This document shows, piece after piece, positions 44,912 through 55,872 of a stretch of DNA of 64,000 nt. A model generated the notes under the pieces. The model saw only the letters and a list, made by a program, of their open reading frames with translations, ran no database searches and was not told where the DNA came from. The position numbers and the translations under genes were made by a program. The first letter of the stretch is position 1; each line of letters begins with the position of its first letter. Origin of the DNA: Riptortus pedestris (Eukaryota > Arthropoda > Insecta > Hemiptera > Alydidae); contig CM032233.1 of assembly GCA_019009955.1 (NCBI GenBank), positions 15,362,501 through 15,426,500 of the forward strand, written 5' to 3'.

Positions 44912-45711
44912 AACAATAAAGACATCTGAGTTGAGACCTTAAGATCATTTTAAACAAAATTGGAATTTTTTATTTTTTTGCCAAATGTTTCGAAGGAATG
45001 TGACATGCTACGTAATTAACATGTCGTTTTATAATGACAAAAGGTGAAGTTAAAAAAGTAAATGGAACTATCAAATTGCTATACCTATATAAAATCAATT
45101 TTACAAAGGGGCAAATACCGTGGGTATAACATAAAAATTCGACAATATAGAGTCAGAATTCACTCAAGATGAATGGTCCTTTGTCTATACATTAATGAAC
45201 AATACCTCTTTTATAGGAATGTTGACGCAATATTAAAAAAAAATCAAATTCAGTTTTGTACAAAGCACATTTCACACAAGGTCTATGAAAAAACTTCACA
45301 AGGGAGAAAATTTGTGGGAGGAGGATCTTTAACGGCGTTGGCCTGAGCCATTCGTAACTCTTGGAACCGTATATTATCTCGGTAAAATGTTTACCTTTCT
45401 TTAATGCGTGCGTACATGCACGCTCGCTTGTGTGTCTTGTGTTAAAAGACCTGTACTTCTGGTACCACAATTTTACTTCAGACAGTAATTTTGAGATTTT
45501 TCTATTTTCCCCTTCATCTAAATCCACCCTCCCCCTCTAAATCATATTCAAATAATATAAAATGATTTTATTTGAAAGAGACAAGAATTTCATATCTCCA
45601 AAGCACTGGGTCAAAAATGTTATAGATCATAATTTACAGTTCTTCTCATGAAAAAGGAAGAAGTCCTATATAAAATTCTTTTATCTCTAATAGATATGTA
45701 GAAATTCCCGT
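44912..45711. other. unassigned; one 111-codon antisense ORF
   Basis: The minus ORF 45192-45527 (MDLDEGENRKISKLLSEVKL...) has mixed charged and aromatic content but no motif I recognise and no second copy. It may be a decayed gene fragment or chance. Confidence 0.3.
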
Positions 45712-45834
45712 TTTAGCAGATTTCCCTTAAGGGAAATCAGCTATTGAGGTTGTACTCAAGACGCGATTTTCGAAATTTTTCTTCAAATGTCCATCGATCC
45801 TACCCAGGAGATCACGAAAATGAGGTCCGTCCAA

Positions 45835-45893
<59 letters not shown>

Positions 45894-46078
45894 CTACCGT
45901 ATCTATATATTTGTCTGTTACCGCTCTAGCTGTCGCAATTATTGTTTAATCGTTACCAAACTCGATATTTAGTCGTTTTATGTAAAAAGAAAGATCATTT
46001 TCGTTAACGGCTGAAATCGGTTCAGGGGGAGGGGGGGTTTAAAGGGGATGATTTTTGAAAATTCGAAATATCTAAAGT
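45712..46078 (-). repeat. HN1 3' half with long (TA)n
   Basis: TTTTAGCAGATTTCCCTTAA (canonical 3' end), GAGGTTGTACTC, CATCGATCCTACCCAGGAGA, GAGGTCCGTCC, (TA)n at 45839-45891, TTACCGCTCTAGCTGTCGCA, CGTTAACGGCTGAAATCGG and a G-rich tract. It ends at GAAATATCTAAAG. Confidence 0.85.
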
Positions 46079-46784
46079 ATAGACCCAACTTCAAAATGAG
46101 TTCAGGTAGGGTCAAAATGGATAATTCCATTCAAATTTTCGCAATATTTTCTTTCCGTTTCTTTTTACGGAAACTTTTCAGTAAAATATGATAAAAAAAA
46201 CCCTAAACCAATTTTCTGCATATCTAATAGGCACGGACAAATTTGGAAGTTTCTATTTTAGCCCTACACTATCCTCCACTCACTCCCAAGGAGCACTTTT
46301 TCGATTTCAATCGAAAGGGTAGGTGGCGAATTGTGCAACACTGCAAAAATAAGATATTTTAACATTCTAAGGCTTATTGTTTTTGAATTATGAGAGATAC
46401 TTACATGCGCATAGACGTCACGCCGGAGTAGTCCAAATGGGTCCAAAGCGGGCCAAAATCTGATAACTCCGTTGAAATCTAAAAACAAACCCAAATGTGT
46501 CTTATTACAATACTCCCTATACTTCGTACAAAGAATTAAAAAGCGATGGCTAATAGAGGCGAGAGCAGACGACGCAAGACTCTGCAGCATATGTATGAGC
46601 AGCTTACCGTGAGCCAAGGGCAGGAGCTAGGAGAAGAGTATATGAGGACTAGCCAATCTCGTCGCATCTCCCCCACTCTACCGCCGCCTTCCTACTGGCT
46701 TGCCAAAACAATGCATCACTTGTCAGACTCCTGCTTCTCGAAAGAATCGAACTTGAAGCACAATCTGCGTTTTCAAATACTACA
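46079..46784. other. unassigned; overlapping ORFs near 46264-46803
   Basis: A 117-codon minus ORF (46264-46617) and an 85-codon plus ORF (46546-46803, MANRGESRRRKTLQHMYEQL...) overlap in a GC-richer patch. Neither has a recognised motif; at most one could be real. Confidence 0.3.
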
Positions 46785-46912
46785 TTTTTGCCGATTTCCC
46801 TGAAGGGAAGCCAGCTTAAGAAGTTGTACTCTCGTCGCTAAAAGTTTTTCAAATGTCCATCTATCCTATCTATGAGACGACGAAAATGTTGTTTGTTAAA
46901 AACACATATATA
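46785..46912 (-). repeat. HN1 3' end
   Basis: TTTGCCGATTTCCCTGAAGG, GAAGTTGTACTCTCG, CATCTATCCTATCTATGAGA and a short TA tract. Confidence 0.7.
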
Positions 46913-47751
46913 TATTCAATAAAACAAGACATGCTGCCATCCTTCTGGAGGGTTCCCATCAGGGACAGCTTCCTAATCTGCCTAACTGGGTAATATTATA
47001 TACTGGCAGGCAAAATATTCCACCCACATGCAAAAAAAGTTTTATTTGTATATAATACATGGTTTTTCTAGATAATACTTAGTATTTATCAAATTTTATA
47101 ATCTTTTTTACCTTTAATAGCATTTTATCAATTATTAAATGTGTGTTTACAATAAAAATCAAAATTTGATTGGCTAAGAAAATTTTGAAAAAAAAATTGA
47201 AAAACGAACCATTGTTATTCCAGAAAAAATTAATGAGATCATCGTTTAGTAGCGCGTGTTTCATCCTCTTGCCCTTATTACTTATTGAAGACGCCTCGGC
47301 ATACTTTAAAGAGGCATTTTTAAACTTAATTTTGAAAAAATTAAAAGCCGGAGACTAAGAAATTTGCAGCAAGAAACGGCACTGAACTAATGATACTGAA
47401 TAAACATTTTGATTCGATAGAAAGTAAACATTGGAATCTAGAGTCATTTCATTGAATTAGGGATTAAAGGTTACTGTCCTCTATATGGACATTCCTATTT
47501 GAAAACAAATAAAAAGATTACCTATTTATTCATTAAAAACAATATACCAATCCAAAGCAGAAATATTATTAGATAAAAACATGAAAAAATCAAGTGGGTG
47601 GAATTTTTTGGCTGTCCCCAAACACCCCTAACCAGTGTATAAGATCTATTTTTTAAATTATTTTTAAAAGAATAAATTCCAATTAAATTTTGATGGCCCA
47701 TGTGGAAAGGAGAGCAGCTTTATGTGGTGCTTTTATTTATATAAATGATAA
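46913..47751. mobile_element. candidate TIR element at about 47005-47630
   Basis: GGCAGGCAAAATATTCCACC, CACATG near 47003-47030 is inverted near 47595-47620 (AAGTGGGTGGAATTTTTTGG, CTGTCC). The ~560-bp interior has a 62-codon ORF without a motif. The ends are imperfect and no target duplication was fixed. Confidence 0.4.
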
Positions 47752-49596
47752 CACTGGTCTACAAAAATTAACTTTTTTTCTTTCACAAGAATTAAAATAA
47801 TAGATTCTAAAAGTATTTTTCGTGCTGAATTCAAATATAATTACAGTTTGTCCGCATCGGGCAGGAGTTTTGTGTGATATTCATTTGAATTTCTATAATA
47901 TTCTAAAAAATCCGTAACTAGCTATCTAACTCAAAATTATAACTACTGATTCTGACTTACCTAGAAAGTGGTAGATAGTGATTTTCGGGTATATTTTGCA
48001 TCTGGAACGTCTCTCTTTTTAGTCCAACAGTAGTCAGCCAGCATATTGGAACTCCACTTGCCTTGGTACCTCTTCTCTATCGTAGAAATTTGCTGATGAA
48101 AACGCTCACCGTGTTCATCGCTGACAGCTCCAAGGTTTTCGGGGAAGAAGTCCAAGTGAGAGTCCAAGAAGTGAATTTTTAAAGACATCTTGCATCCCAT
48201 AGCTTCATAAGAATGCAGAAGATCAGCCACTATGTCATGATAATATTCTGCATTATGGTTTCCAAGAAAACTGCAACATAACCTTTGAAAGACTGCCAGG
48301 CTGCTCTCTCCAGTGGATTTAACAGTCCCTCGAAATGTTCATCAGCCATTAATGATCGGATTTGTGGTCCTATAAAAACTCCTTCTTTCAATTTAGCATC
48401 ACTGACTTTGGGGAATTTCGATTTTAAGTACAAGAATCCATCAGAAAGTTTATCCATAGCTTTGACGAAATTTTTCATAACTCCTAACTTAATATGCAAT
48501 GGAGGTAAAAATATTTTTTCAGGATTCACTAAAGGGACACATGCCACATTTTTCTGGCCAGGAATAAGAGATTCACGTTTTGGCCATGACTTTCTAACGT
48601 AGTGAGACTTCTTATCTCTGCTGTCCCACTCGCACAAAAAACAGCAAAATTTGGTGAACCCAAGTTGCAAACCAAGCAATAAAGCAATGACCTTTAAATC
48701 GCCACAGATATTCCATTCATATTTTCCATATTGTATTTTCTCTAAAATTAGTTTCATATTTTGATATGTCTCTTTCATAGCGGCATGCGCTACCGGTATT
48801 GATGGAAGTTCATTGCCAATATGTAGCAGCACAGCTTACTTTAGAGGAGTCTATGAACAATCGCCACTCACCTGGTCGGTGTTGATGCCCAAGAGTTTCC
48901 ATAACTGAACAAATATATTAATACAAAACACAACACCACATTCTTCAGAGAAGTATTCTTTGAAAACACTATGGCGGCTACGATAACTACTTATTCTTAC
49001 ATCTTTTTGGAGTAAATTCCACCCTTTGAGTCTGGAAGTTAAAACTTCAGTTTGTAGTTTAGACAGATTTAAATCCCGAATCAGGTCATTAAGGTCTTGC
49101 TGATTGGGAAAGTATGGTTCTGATGAACAGCAGAAATTATCTGCATGATTTACACACTTTCTTGGCATGATGAAAAAATTAAGCACTGAAATACAACATG
49201 CACAACATACACAATACACTTCTAAACAGAAAGGAAGGAAATATTTCACTAGTGAACAGTGTCACAGTCAGCTCAATACTGGCACATCACAATGCCAGAC
49301 AGATGTCTGAGCATGTCTAAACATGAATGAACCTGCACAGTCTTGTTTGGTGGCGCTTCAGCGTGATATTACAAATAATTTCAATAAATACAGCTTGAGT
49401 AAAGTAGCTACATATGAGGTAAAGGTTCCTATGACAGGTCAAAGAAAACGCTAAAATCATATTTTGAAAAGTAGCTTTCACAGAAAAACTATGCCTGATG
49501 GGAAAATTCTGACTACATATCTGAATTCAGGATGAAAAAATGCACTAGATTCACTATTCAGATTTCTTGTGAAAAAAACCTTGTCGACCAGTGTAA
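47749..49596 (-). mobile_element. CACTG-ended DNA transposon (CMC-like)
   Basis: The left end CACTGGTCTACAA (47752) and the right end TTGTCGACCAGTG (to 49593) are inverted. They continue imperfectly through TTTTTTTC and CACAAGAA for about 35 bases. TAA at 47749-47751 and 49594-49596 is a likely 3-bp target duplication. Three-base duplications and CACTR termini are features of CACTA-group (CMC) elements. The 1.84-kb element encodes the broken gene described next. Its internal deletion and frameshifts make it non-autonomous. Confidence 0.7.
47961..49168 (-). pseudogene. transposase-like gene of a multicopy arthropod family, broken
   Basis: Reading from MPRKCVNHADNFCC (49168), the frame jumps to LNDLIRDLNLSKLQTEVLTS, RLKGWNLLQKD. 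After a frame change near 48880 and a stop near 48842 it continues LLHIGNELPSIPVAHAAMKE, CGDLKVIALLLGLQLGFTKF, CCFLCEWDSRDKKSHY and LPPLHIKLGVMKNFVKAM. After a frameshift near 48265 it gives MSLKIHFLDSHLDFFPENLG, AVSDEHGERFHQQISTIEKR and YCWTKKRD to the stop at 47961. I recognise this protein from many arthropod genomes as an unnamed multicopy family. The region between the N-terminal Cys motif and LNDLIRDL appears shortened by about 100 residues. Inference: D (GDLK), the CxxC-H insert, H and E (DEHGE) may be parts of an RNase H-fold transposase core. Confidence 0.75.
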
Positions 49597-49599
49597 TTT

Positions 49600-49917
49600 A
49601 CAATTCTCGTCTAATGCTTGATAACGACTGTAGATAAATTCTGAAGGTCGTTTGTGGATAATCCCAGTTCTTTTAAAACTTCGGGAGTTCTTTGGGATAT
49701 TGCACCTCTTGTACCTATCAGCAAACCTTTAACGCTCCACTTTCAATTGAGCATTTTTTTAAAATACCCACAGCAAGGTTCATAAATCCTCCTCTTTTCC
49801 TAGTCTACTTCTGTTGATTGTTCGAATCCTGTGGGATCTAGGATAACCCCTTCGTTTGCTATTCTTTTGATTATTACAATATCTGCTCGTTTCGGTGATC
49901 CATCTGACATCATTGTT
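49600..49917 (-). pseudogene. LINE-type ORF C-terminal relic (GARG motif)
   Basis: The minus frame reads SDGSPKRADIVIIKRIANEG, VILDPTGFEQ, EKRRIYEPCCGYFKK, then GLLIGTRGAISQRTPEVLKE, LGLST. The order R-x-DI, DPT-x-x-FE, EK-x-x-IYEP, GLLxGARG matches the C-terminal region after the zinc knuckle of arthropod R2-like retrotransposon polyproteins. Stops after STEVD and near KMLN show decay. An HN1 copy (49918) cuts it upstream, and the remaining ORF is not visible beyond that copy. Confidence 0.6.
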
Positions 49918-50378
49918 AAAAGTCCGTCACGCAGGGGCTGCGTAAACTAAGCAGATTTCCCACGTGAAGTTTTACAATAGAGAAATTTTAGAATAGAGAG
50001 TCAAACAGTTACGGGAAGGGCCCGAACTAGCTCTTGACGGAAACTCACGACTAGACCCGAAGTTAGCCGATCTCATCTCAGAAGCTGAAAACAGAAAAAT
50101 GCAAATATCTCGGTTAATATTCAAGATACCGAATAAATTTATATAACATTATTTATAGTAAATTTAATTTGCAATAAGATTGATTCTATATAACTTTTTG
50201 ATCCGACATATAGTAACGGAGATATTTCGAATTTTCGAAAATCCTCCTCTCTAAACCCCCCCTCCCACTGGTCCGATTTCAGCCATTAACGAACTTGATC
50301 TTTATTTTTGCATAAAACGTTTAAATATCGAGTTTGGTAACGATCAAACGAAAATTGCGACCGCTAGAGCGTTAACAG

Positions 50379-50424
<46 letters not shown>

Positions 50425-50544
50425 GAACGGACCTCATTTTCGTCATCTCCTGGGTAGGATCGATGGACATTTGAAGAAATTTTTCGAAACTCGCGTCATG
50501 AGTACGACCTCAATAGCTGATTTCCCTTAAGGGAAATCTGCTAA
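49918..50544 (+). repeat. HN1 repeat, complete reference copy
   Basis: The 5' end is AAAAGTCCGTCACGCAGGGG, the inner block is AAGCAGATTTCCCACGTG, then AAATGCAAATATCTCGGTTA, ATCCGACATATAGTAACGGA, a C-rich tract, CCGATTTCAGCCATTAACGA, CCGCTAGAGCGTTAACAGAC and (TA)n at 50384-50419. It continues with GAACGGACCTCATTTTCGTC, GGTAGGATCGATGGACATTT and CATGAGTACGACCTC. The 3' end is TTTCCCTTAAGGGAAATCTG, CTAA. The inner 5' block is the reverse complement of GGGAAATCTGCT at the 3' tip. No ORF. Confidence 0.9.
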
Positions 50545-52629
50545 TAAAATGAAACAGTATGGCTCGTCAGGCTTCAGTTGGAGTCTCAACATAGCACACA
50601 ATCAGAGACCGCACGTTTAGAAAAATCTCAAGTATGGCACTCTGAACATGGAGACTATACTCTTCGAAAGCGATTAGCGCTGAAATAAAAATCTTTGAAG
50701 AATTGGACGTCTTTTTCTCTCTCCAAGTATAAATCGTTTTCGTTACAATCATGAATTACTTCGCCACATTAGCCTGAATACACAGCCATTCCTGAAAATT
50801 CCTAAAATTATTAGAGTTCACTCGAAGGGGAAACAAATACCAACAAGAATTTCCTTTAGTCATTAACCGAAATAACGAAAATTAAAAAAAAAATGGCTTA
50901 TAAATTATTTTAATAAATGATGAGGAAGGGAGAGTGTATCCCCAATTGTAAGGGCTCACAACCACTTGTTGCTCCACTCCTTCATTTATTGAGGGTGAGT
51001 GAAGTTTTCTCTCCTCACTACAAATTTAATCTCAAACCTTTTACTCTCTCAGTCGCATCTTTAAATATAATACATCGGATAAAGCCAATAAAGGTGATTA
51101 ATTTGAACGCTAATGGACTATTAAACGTTGCACATAATTCAGTTTCCACGCATACATATACTAGCTGTGTTGTCAGTCGTTGATGGGTTGAAACAAACGG
51201 GGGACAATGTAGTTTTGATTTTCCAAATCATCCCGTCGTGTTCCTCACAACACGAATATTCTGTAACATCTTCAGTAGGGTAGTCAAATTAAGAATAGAT
51301 GTTTCTAAATGAATTGAAATATAAACGGTTTCCCGTCAAATTATAAAGAATGGATTAATGTTATTGTCATGAGGTTAGCCATACGAGTCAAGAAAGTGTT
51401 GACTTGATGCACTTGAAAAACCTAAGGTAGTGCGTTTGGAATATAGGAGTTTATTTATTGGCGAGCTCACTAAATAAAATAAGGAGTCTCATCCTTCCTG
51501 AAAAATTAAAAAATCGTAAATGTACATAACGTTTTAGTGCCGGAGTCGTTACTTTAAATAGACTTTCTTCTTTCCATTTCTTCCATAAAACAATATTAAC
51601 AAAGATATTAAGGAATATTTGTCTCGACGTCAATGTAAAGCTCAACTCCTTGATGAAAATTCGAATTCGCATATAGCATATGTTGTACCTTAGAATAGTT
51701 GACTCACGAATATAAAAGTATACAGAAGTTTTTCGTGTGATTCAGTAACAAACGGTTGGTCAGACAAAGCCAAATTATCTATTTTGATGCAATTGTTTTT
51801 AGAATGGTCTGAAACGCAAATAATATTTCTCCTCGCCACATTTAAATAGAAAATCAGGGAAGCCTTAGAGTTTTATGTGTATGTGTGTGTAAGTGCACAC
51901 ACGCTAAAGTAAGATTTGTTAAGGTCTTGAAGATAAGTGTGTTTGTTTTGGGCAAAAGACGACGATGATCATGCTTTCCCGAATTGTTTAACTATTGTCA
52001 GTTCTTGAAAATTAAAGGCACAACACGATTAAATTTATATATATATATTCGCTTATGTACCCGCCGATGCCTGGGAAATCATTGTTGACTGAATAATGAT
52101 GGTATATTTATAGCAAGGCTTCAATTACATAAGGCTTAGTGAAGTGTTCAATTATACTACCCGTCTGGGGGTATTGTTTTTCGTAAAGGCCAGGTAACTG
52201 TAGGGGACTTAAAGAATAGAATTTTAGTTTTGAAGAATAAATGAGTTCCGAACCAATCCCTCTCCACTGTTTGACACACCGTGATAAATTCAAATTATAA
52301 ACGAGGATAGCATTTATTATAATTAAATAGCACCTATAATGTAAGCATTTCCTGCCAAAAAACCACCCGAGCACACATTATTTAAGCTTAGTTATATACC
52401 TAATATAATATGCATAACAGTAAATGTGAGTAGGAAGTAATTCCAATAATGTCAATATTTATCCAGGAAATAGTTAACACGATTAACTGTGTTAGCCTCC
52501 CGACTACTTCCGGTCCCGCACGAGGGTTATCAACTTTGTTTTACTTACACTATTTATTTAGAACATTAAACAATTGGTATTTTACAATAATTTATATACC
52601 TGGTGTAAATAAATAACAGTGGAACCCTA
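50545..52629. other. longest stretch without recognised elements
   Basis: AT-rich. Short ORFs (50567-50752 minus, 50917-51183 plus, 51451-51672 minus, 52108-52374 minus) lack motifs. Minor features are a weak TG/CA patch near 51880-51905, a short TA run at 52036-52048, and a GC-richer patch at 52490-52525. No repeat from elsewhere in the window matches. If the window holds non-repetitive host DNA, this is the best candidate. Confidence 0.4.
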
Positions 52630-52968
52630 AAAATAATTTAGGATATATCCCGATTTTTCATTTCAGACTCCCCTTATAACCCCCCAGTCCTGATCGTCTA
52701 AGAGAATATTAGTATAATCTAAAGTCTGCGTTGGGTTGGCAGTAATACATGTACAAGTTTCATAAAATTCTCTTCAGTAGTTTAAAATACAAAAATGATA
52801 ATGGAAATGACTTGATAGCTATTAAAAACCCTTCGGTTATATTTTTATTTATTCTCAGTTTTCTAGAAATCTTTTTACCGGAGGAATATTTTGATAGCAC
52901 AGCCAAGCACTCTAAATTAATGACTTGGCTTACATATTTTCATAATTATCTGGTTTCATGATTACGTG

Positions 52969-53009
<41 letters not shown>

Positions 53010-53259
53010 CTCTCTGGTTGAAATGGATTTAATTATAGCAGAGGTGCTAATTATAGCAAAAATGAATAGATTTCGAAATATCGCGATTTTTAAATTTAGG
53101 CCTTCCTTATAACACCCACTCCTATTCGTCTCGGAGAATATAAGGAGGGATTAGGATAGCCAAAATGTTAAGCTGGGTTAATAGTAATATACATTCCAAG
53201 TTTCATAAAATTCGGTTCAGCCGTATACGATTCTATAAAGGGCATACAGACAGACATTC

Positions 53260-53260
<1 letters not shown>
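52630..53260 (+). repeat. RC repeat, copies 2 and 3
   Basis: 52640-52770 (TTTCAGACTCCCCTTATAAC, AGTCTGCGTTGGGTTGG, ACAAGTTTCATAAAATTC) and 53050-53260 (GGCCTTCCTTATAACACCCA, AAGTTTCATAAAATTCGGTT, CAGCCGTATACG, ACAGACAGACATTCATT) match 38.2-38.57 kb. A TA tract at 52969-53002 and a 70-codon ORF without a motif lie between. Confidence 0.6.

Positions 53261-53310
<50 letters not shown>
53261..53310. repeat. (TA)n microsatellite
   Basis: A TA tract at the end of RC copy 3. It also truncates the LINE fragment that begins at 53311. Confidence 0.95.
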
Positions 53311-53313
<3 letters not shown>

Positions 53314-53676
53314 TGCACTTATCGTAGACGCTATTGTCTTTCATTAGGTGGTGTCTATAAGCTCGAGTAGAAACAACTAGGTCTTGTATAGCTATTATAA
53401 CTCCTTCGGTTTCTGAGAATAGCTCTGACGACTTAAGCCATGCATGCCACAGTCGTTTCTTTATCTATCTCCGAATCCGGGAGCAGATTGTAATAACAGC
53501 CTTGGAGTTCCTTCTTCATCCACTCTTGAGTTAAATCCTGAGTTGTGCTCCAGATCATTATTGACATTCAATTTCAAGGTACATATCCCTCGTCGAGTTT
53601 AATAATTTTTTTGAAGATTCTGTTCTCACCTGCTATTATGAGTTCCAGAGTTTTACCTCCTGGGAACGGCATACGT
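53311..53676 (-). pseudogene. R4/Dong-like LINE fragment a
   Basis: Minus frames give GENRIFKKIIKLDEGYVP, then EWMKKELQGCYYNLLP, SSELFSETEGVIIAIQDLVV, STRAYRHHLMKDNSVYDKCR, cut by the TA tract. This is the segment between the reverse transcriptase and the zinc motif in R2/R4-type LINEs (LDEGxxPLxL, ETEGxIxAIQDxVxxTRxYR). It starts immediately after the (TAA)n tail of fragment b, in the same orientation. Frame changes and one stop are present. Confidence 0.7.
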
Positions 53677-55376
53677 TTATTATTATTATGGGGAGATTTA
53701 TACTTAGAAAACTGGCCTTAAATCCACATCGGGGGAAAATCCAACATATGTGGAATTTTGTAATCGTGACATATATGTCAACAAGAATTTATAAACTTGC
53801 TCACAATTCTCGCTGCATCAAGAAGAACCTCTTGCTGAGCTTGTTTTATAATATCTACTGGCAGATTTAAATCGTTGGTGCTTATAAGTGTTGTTTTAGC
53901 CACGCGTCTATTTTTTCTTACGACAATAGCCGTAACCGTGGAAGACATAAGCTTGTATACTACAGCTTGTATCTTCAAGTTAAATAGTTAATTATAGATA
54001 TTTTCTTGATTTTTGAGCCTAGGATTTTCGAATATTCTCATCATTAGGTACTGCGATGTCCCTAATATCAGTGGTCTTATTGACCTGGTCTATAATGAGA
54101 ATATTCGGTTTGTTGTGAAGCACAGTATGGCCAGTTACCATCGCTTCATTCCAATACATTTTACATTATCTTTTTCCAATAATTTTTGGGGATAAAAGCG
54201 ATAATAACCGACCTTCCTGATTACCATGCGGAATGTCTCTGCTAGAGCTTGATGGTATACTTTCGCCGCGTTATTGTGCCTTTGTAAGTACTCTGGCCCG
54301 GCAAGTATTTCACTTTCAGCCGTAATATGTTGAATGGACTCACAAGCTTTTTTTCATAACCTACATTTGTCTGAGACACTACTGTCCTTGAGGATATGAC
54401 GTCTGTATAATCTGGTGGCAATCACTTGGTCTTGGATAGCTGAAACGAATACTTCTGATTCTAAAAACAGCTTTCCAGGCGTCGGTCACGCAACAGAATA
54501 AGCCAAGTCTACCTCCGAGTCATAAAGGCGACTGTAGTAACGATCATTAAATTACTTACTTTGCCATTCCGAAAGAAAATGTGATTCATCTTTAACTTCA
54601 GGAACGTTACTACATTTCAAGTTCAAGACCGTAAACCCCTCATCAAGTTCAACAATTTCTTTAAAGACGTGGTTATCATTCGATCTTATGTAATGTCTCA
54701 GGCTGACTTCCTGAGACCAACATAGGTTTCGGATGTTGAGAAGGCCTCGTCCTCCTTGTTTCCTTGATAAATACAGCCTGGCCATAGATGAAATCGGATG
54801 GTGCATTCTGCCTTTTGTCATCTCCGTTCTTATGAGTCTATCCAACTCATCAAGAGTAGTGTCAGACGATTTTATTATGCCGAAACTATAGACAAGATAT
54901 GGTATTTACTGCTTTTATTTTATATCGCCTTTAAATATAGCTGTTAAGTTAAGCCGCAATCGCTTAATAAATTAATTTTTTAATTGGTCTTTTACATCCT
55001 TTTTCATTTTTTTTCAGATGCTGTTGAAAACCATGATATTTGTATGACTCAGTCCTTTCTAGTTCGTGAATATAGGTTTCATCAGAAACTATTATCCTTA
55101 GTCTTTCTCTGACCTCGTGAAATATGCAAGACAGCACATTTATCTAACCCAAAAGACATACCAACAGAATCACTATAATTCTTTATTATGCCTTTGCAGC
55201 TGGATAGGTGTCTGCATGTAACTTCAGGTCATCCATATAAAGGCTATGACTTACTTTAGTTTCATTTTTACCCATAGAAATTTCGTAACCGTATTCACTA
55301 TCTCGAATTATTTGGTCTATGGGATTTATAGCTAAGCAAAACCATAAAGGGCTAAGACTGTCACCTTGGTAAAGGT
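53677..55376 (-). pseudogene. R4/Dong-like LINE fragment b: RT core to endonuclease
   Basis: This is the longest LINE copy here, read from 55376 downward. It has QGDSLSPLWFCLAINPID and the catalytic SLYMDDLKLHAD (about 55230). Then come GMSFGLDKCAVLHISRGQ, HHPISSMARLYLSRKQGGRG (about 54760), LDEGFTVLNL, ESEVFVSAIQDQVIATRLYR, SIQHI, and GPEYLQRHNNAAKVYHQALA. The end matches a restriction-like endonuclease: LHNKPNILIIDQ, DIAVPNDENIRK (about 54030-54120), then DLNLPVDIIKQAQQ to the stop near 53778. The usual PD of the endonuclease motif reads PN, so a catalytic Asp is lost. Many frame breaks are present. The 3' tail is ATAATAATAATAAA at 53677-53690. Confidence 0.85.
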
Positions 55377-55624
55377 TATTATTATTATTATAAGGGGTTT
55401 ATTCTCAAAAACAGTACTAAAATCGGGGCGAAATCCAACGTTTCCGGAGTTAATAATATATACTTCAATAGGAATTAAAAAACTTGAGCACAATTTTTCC
55501 AGTATCATTAGGAACCCCTTGCAGAGCTTGTTTTATAATATTTAATGGCAGATTTCAATTAGTGCTGTTTTTTGCACGAGTCCATTTGTACTTATGATAA
55601 AAGCCGCGTAACCTTAAGCTCATT
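55377..55624 (-). pseudogene. R4/Dong-like LINE fragment c, 3' end
   Basis: The minus frame reads MSLRLRGFYHKYKWTRAKNS, then LPLNIIKQALQGVPNDTGKI, VLKFFNSY and a stop. It is homologous to the last 60 residues of fragment b (LPVDIIKQAQQEVLLDAARI). A short 3' region ends in ATAATAATAATAATAA (55377-55392), which joins fragment b without a gap. Its upstream side meets the (TAATAATAATAA) tail of a SINE. Confidence 0.75.
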
Positions 55625-55852
55625 GTTATTATTATTACTTATTAACGTCCACTTTTTGCTACTATGGCTAATTGGGACGGGTTATCTACAGGTTACCACC
55701 CTTTACTATATAGGGTGGGACTAGGGATTTTATTTAATGGGTTCATCACTAAATAAATTCCTATTGCCCAGGCGGGAATCGAACTTGCCTCTCTAGGTTT
55801 ACTGTGTGAGATTAAGGCAAACGCTTTAACTCGCGTAGCTAACCTAAGCCTC
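55625..55852 (-). mobile_element. tRNA-derived SINE, copy 2
   Basis: Minus head GAGGCTTAGGTTAGCTACGC, A-box-like GCGAGTTAAAGCG, B box AAGTTCGATTCCCGCC, the same body as the 5.3-kb copy, and tail GGACGTTAATAAGTAATAAT ending in TAA repeats next to LINE fragment c. No flanking duplication was found, partly because the left side is TAA repeat and the right side TA-rich. Confidence 0.8.
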
Positions 55853-55872
55853 TTATATTATATATACTTATA

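Noticed and set aside
46264..46803. 117-codon minus and 85-codon plus ORFs
   Set aside because: They overlap on opposite strands in one GC-richer patch and neither shows a recognisable domain.
48285..48602. 105-codon plus-strand ORF opposite the transposase-like gene
   Set aside because: It is the antisense shadow of the coding frame at 48230-48832.
49918..50544. HN1 as an ordinary MITE with terminal inverted repeats
   Set aside because: The inverted blocks are not both terminal: one is at the 3' tip and the other about 30 bases inside the 5' end, and no consistent target duplication flanks complete copies.
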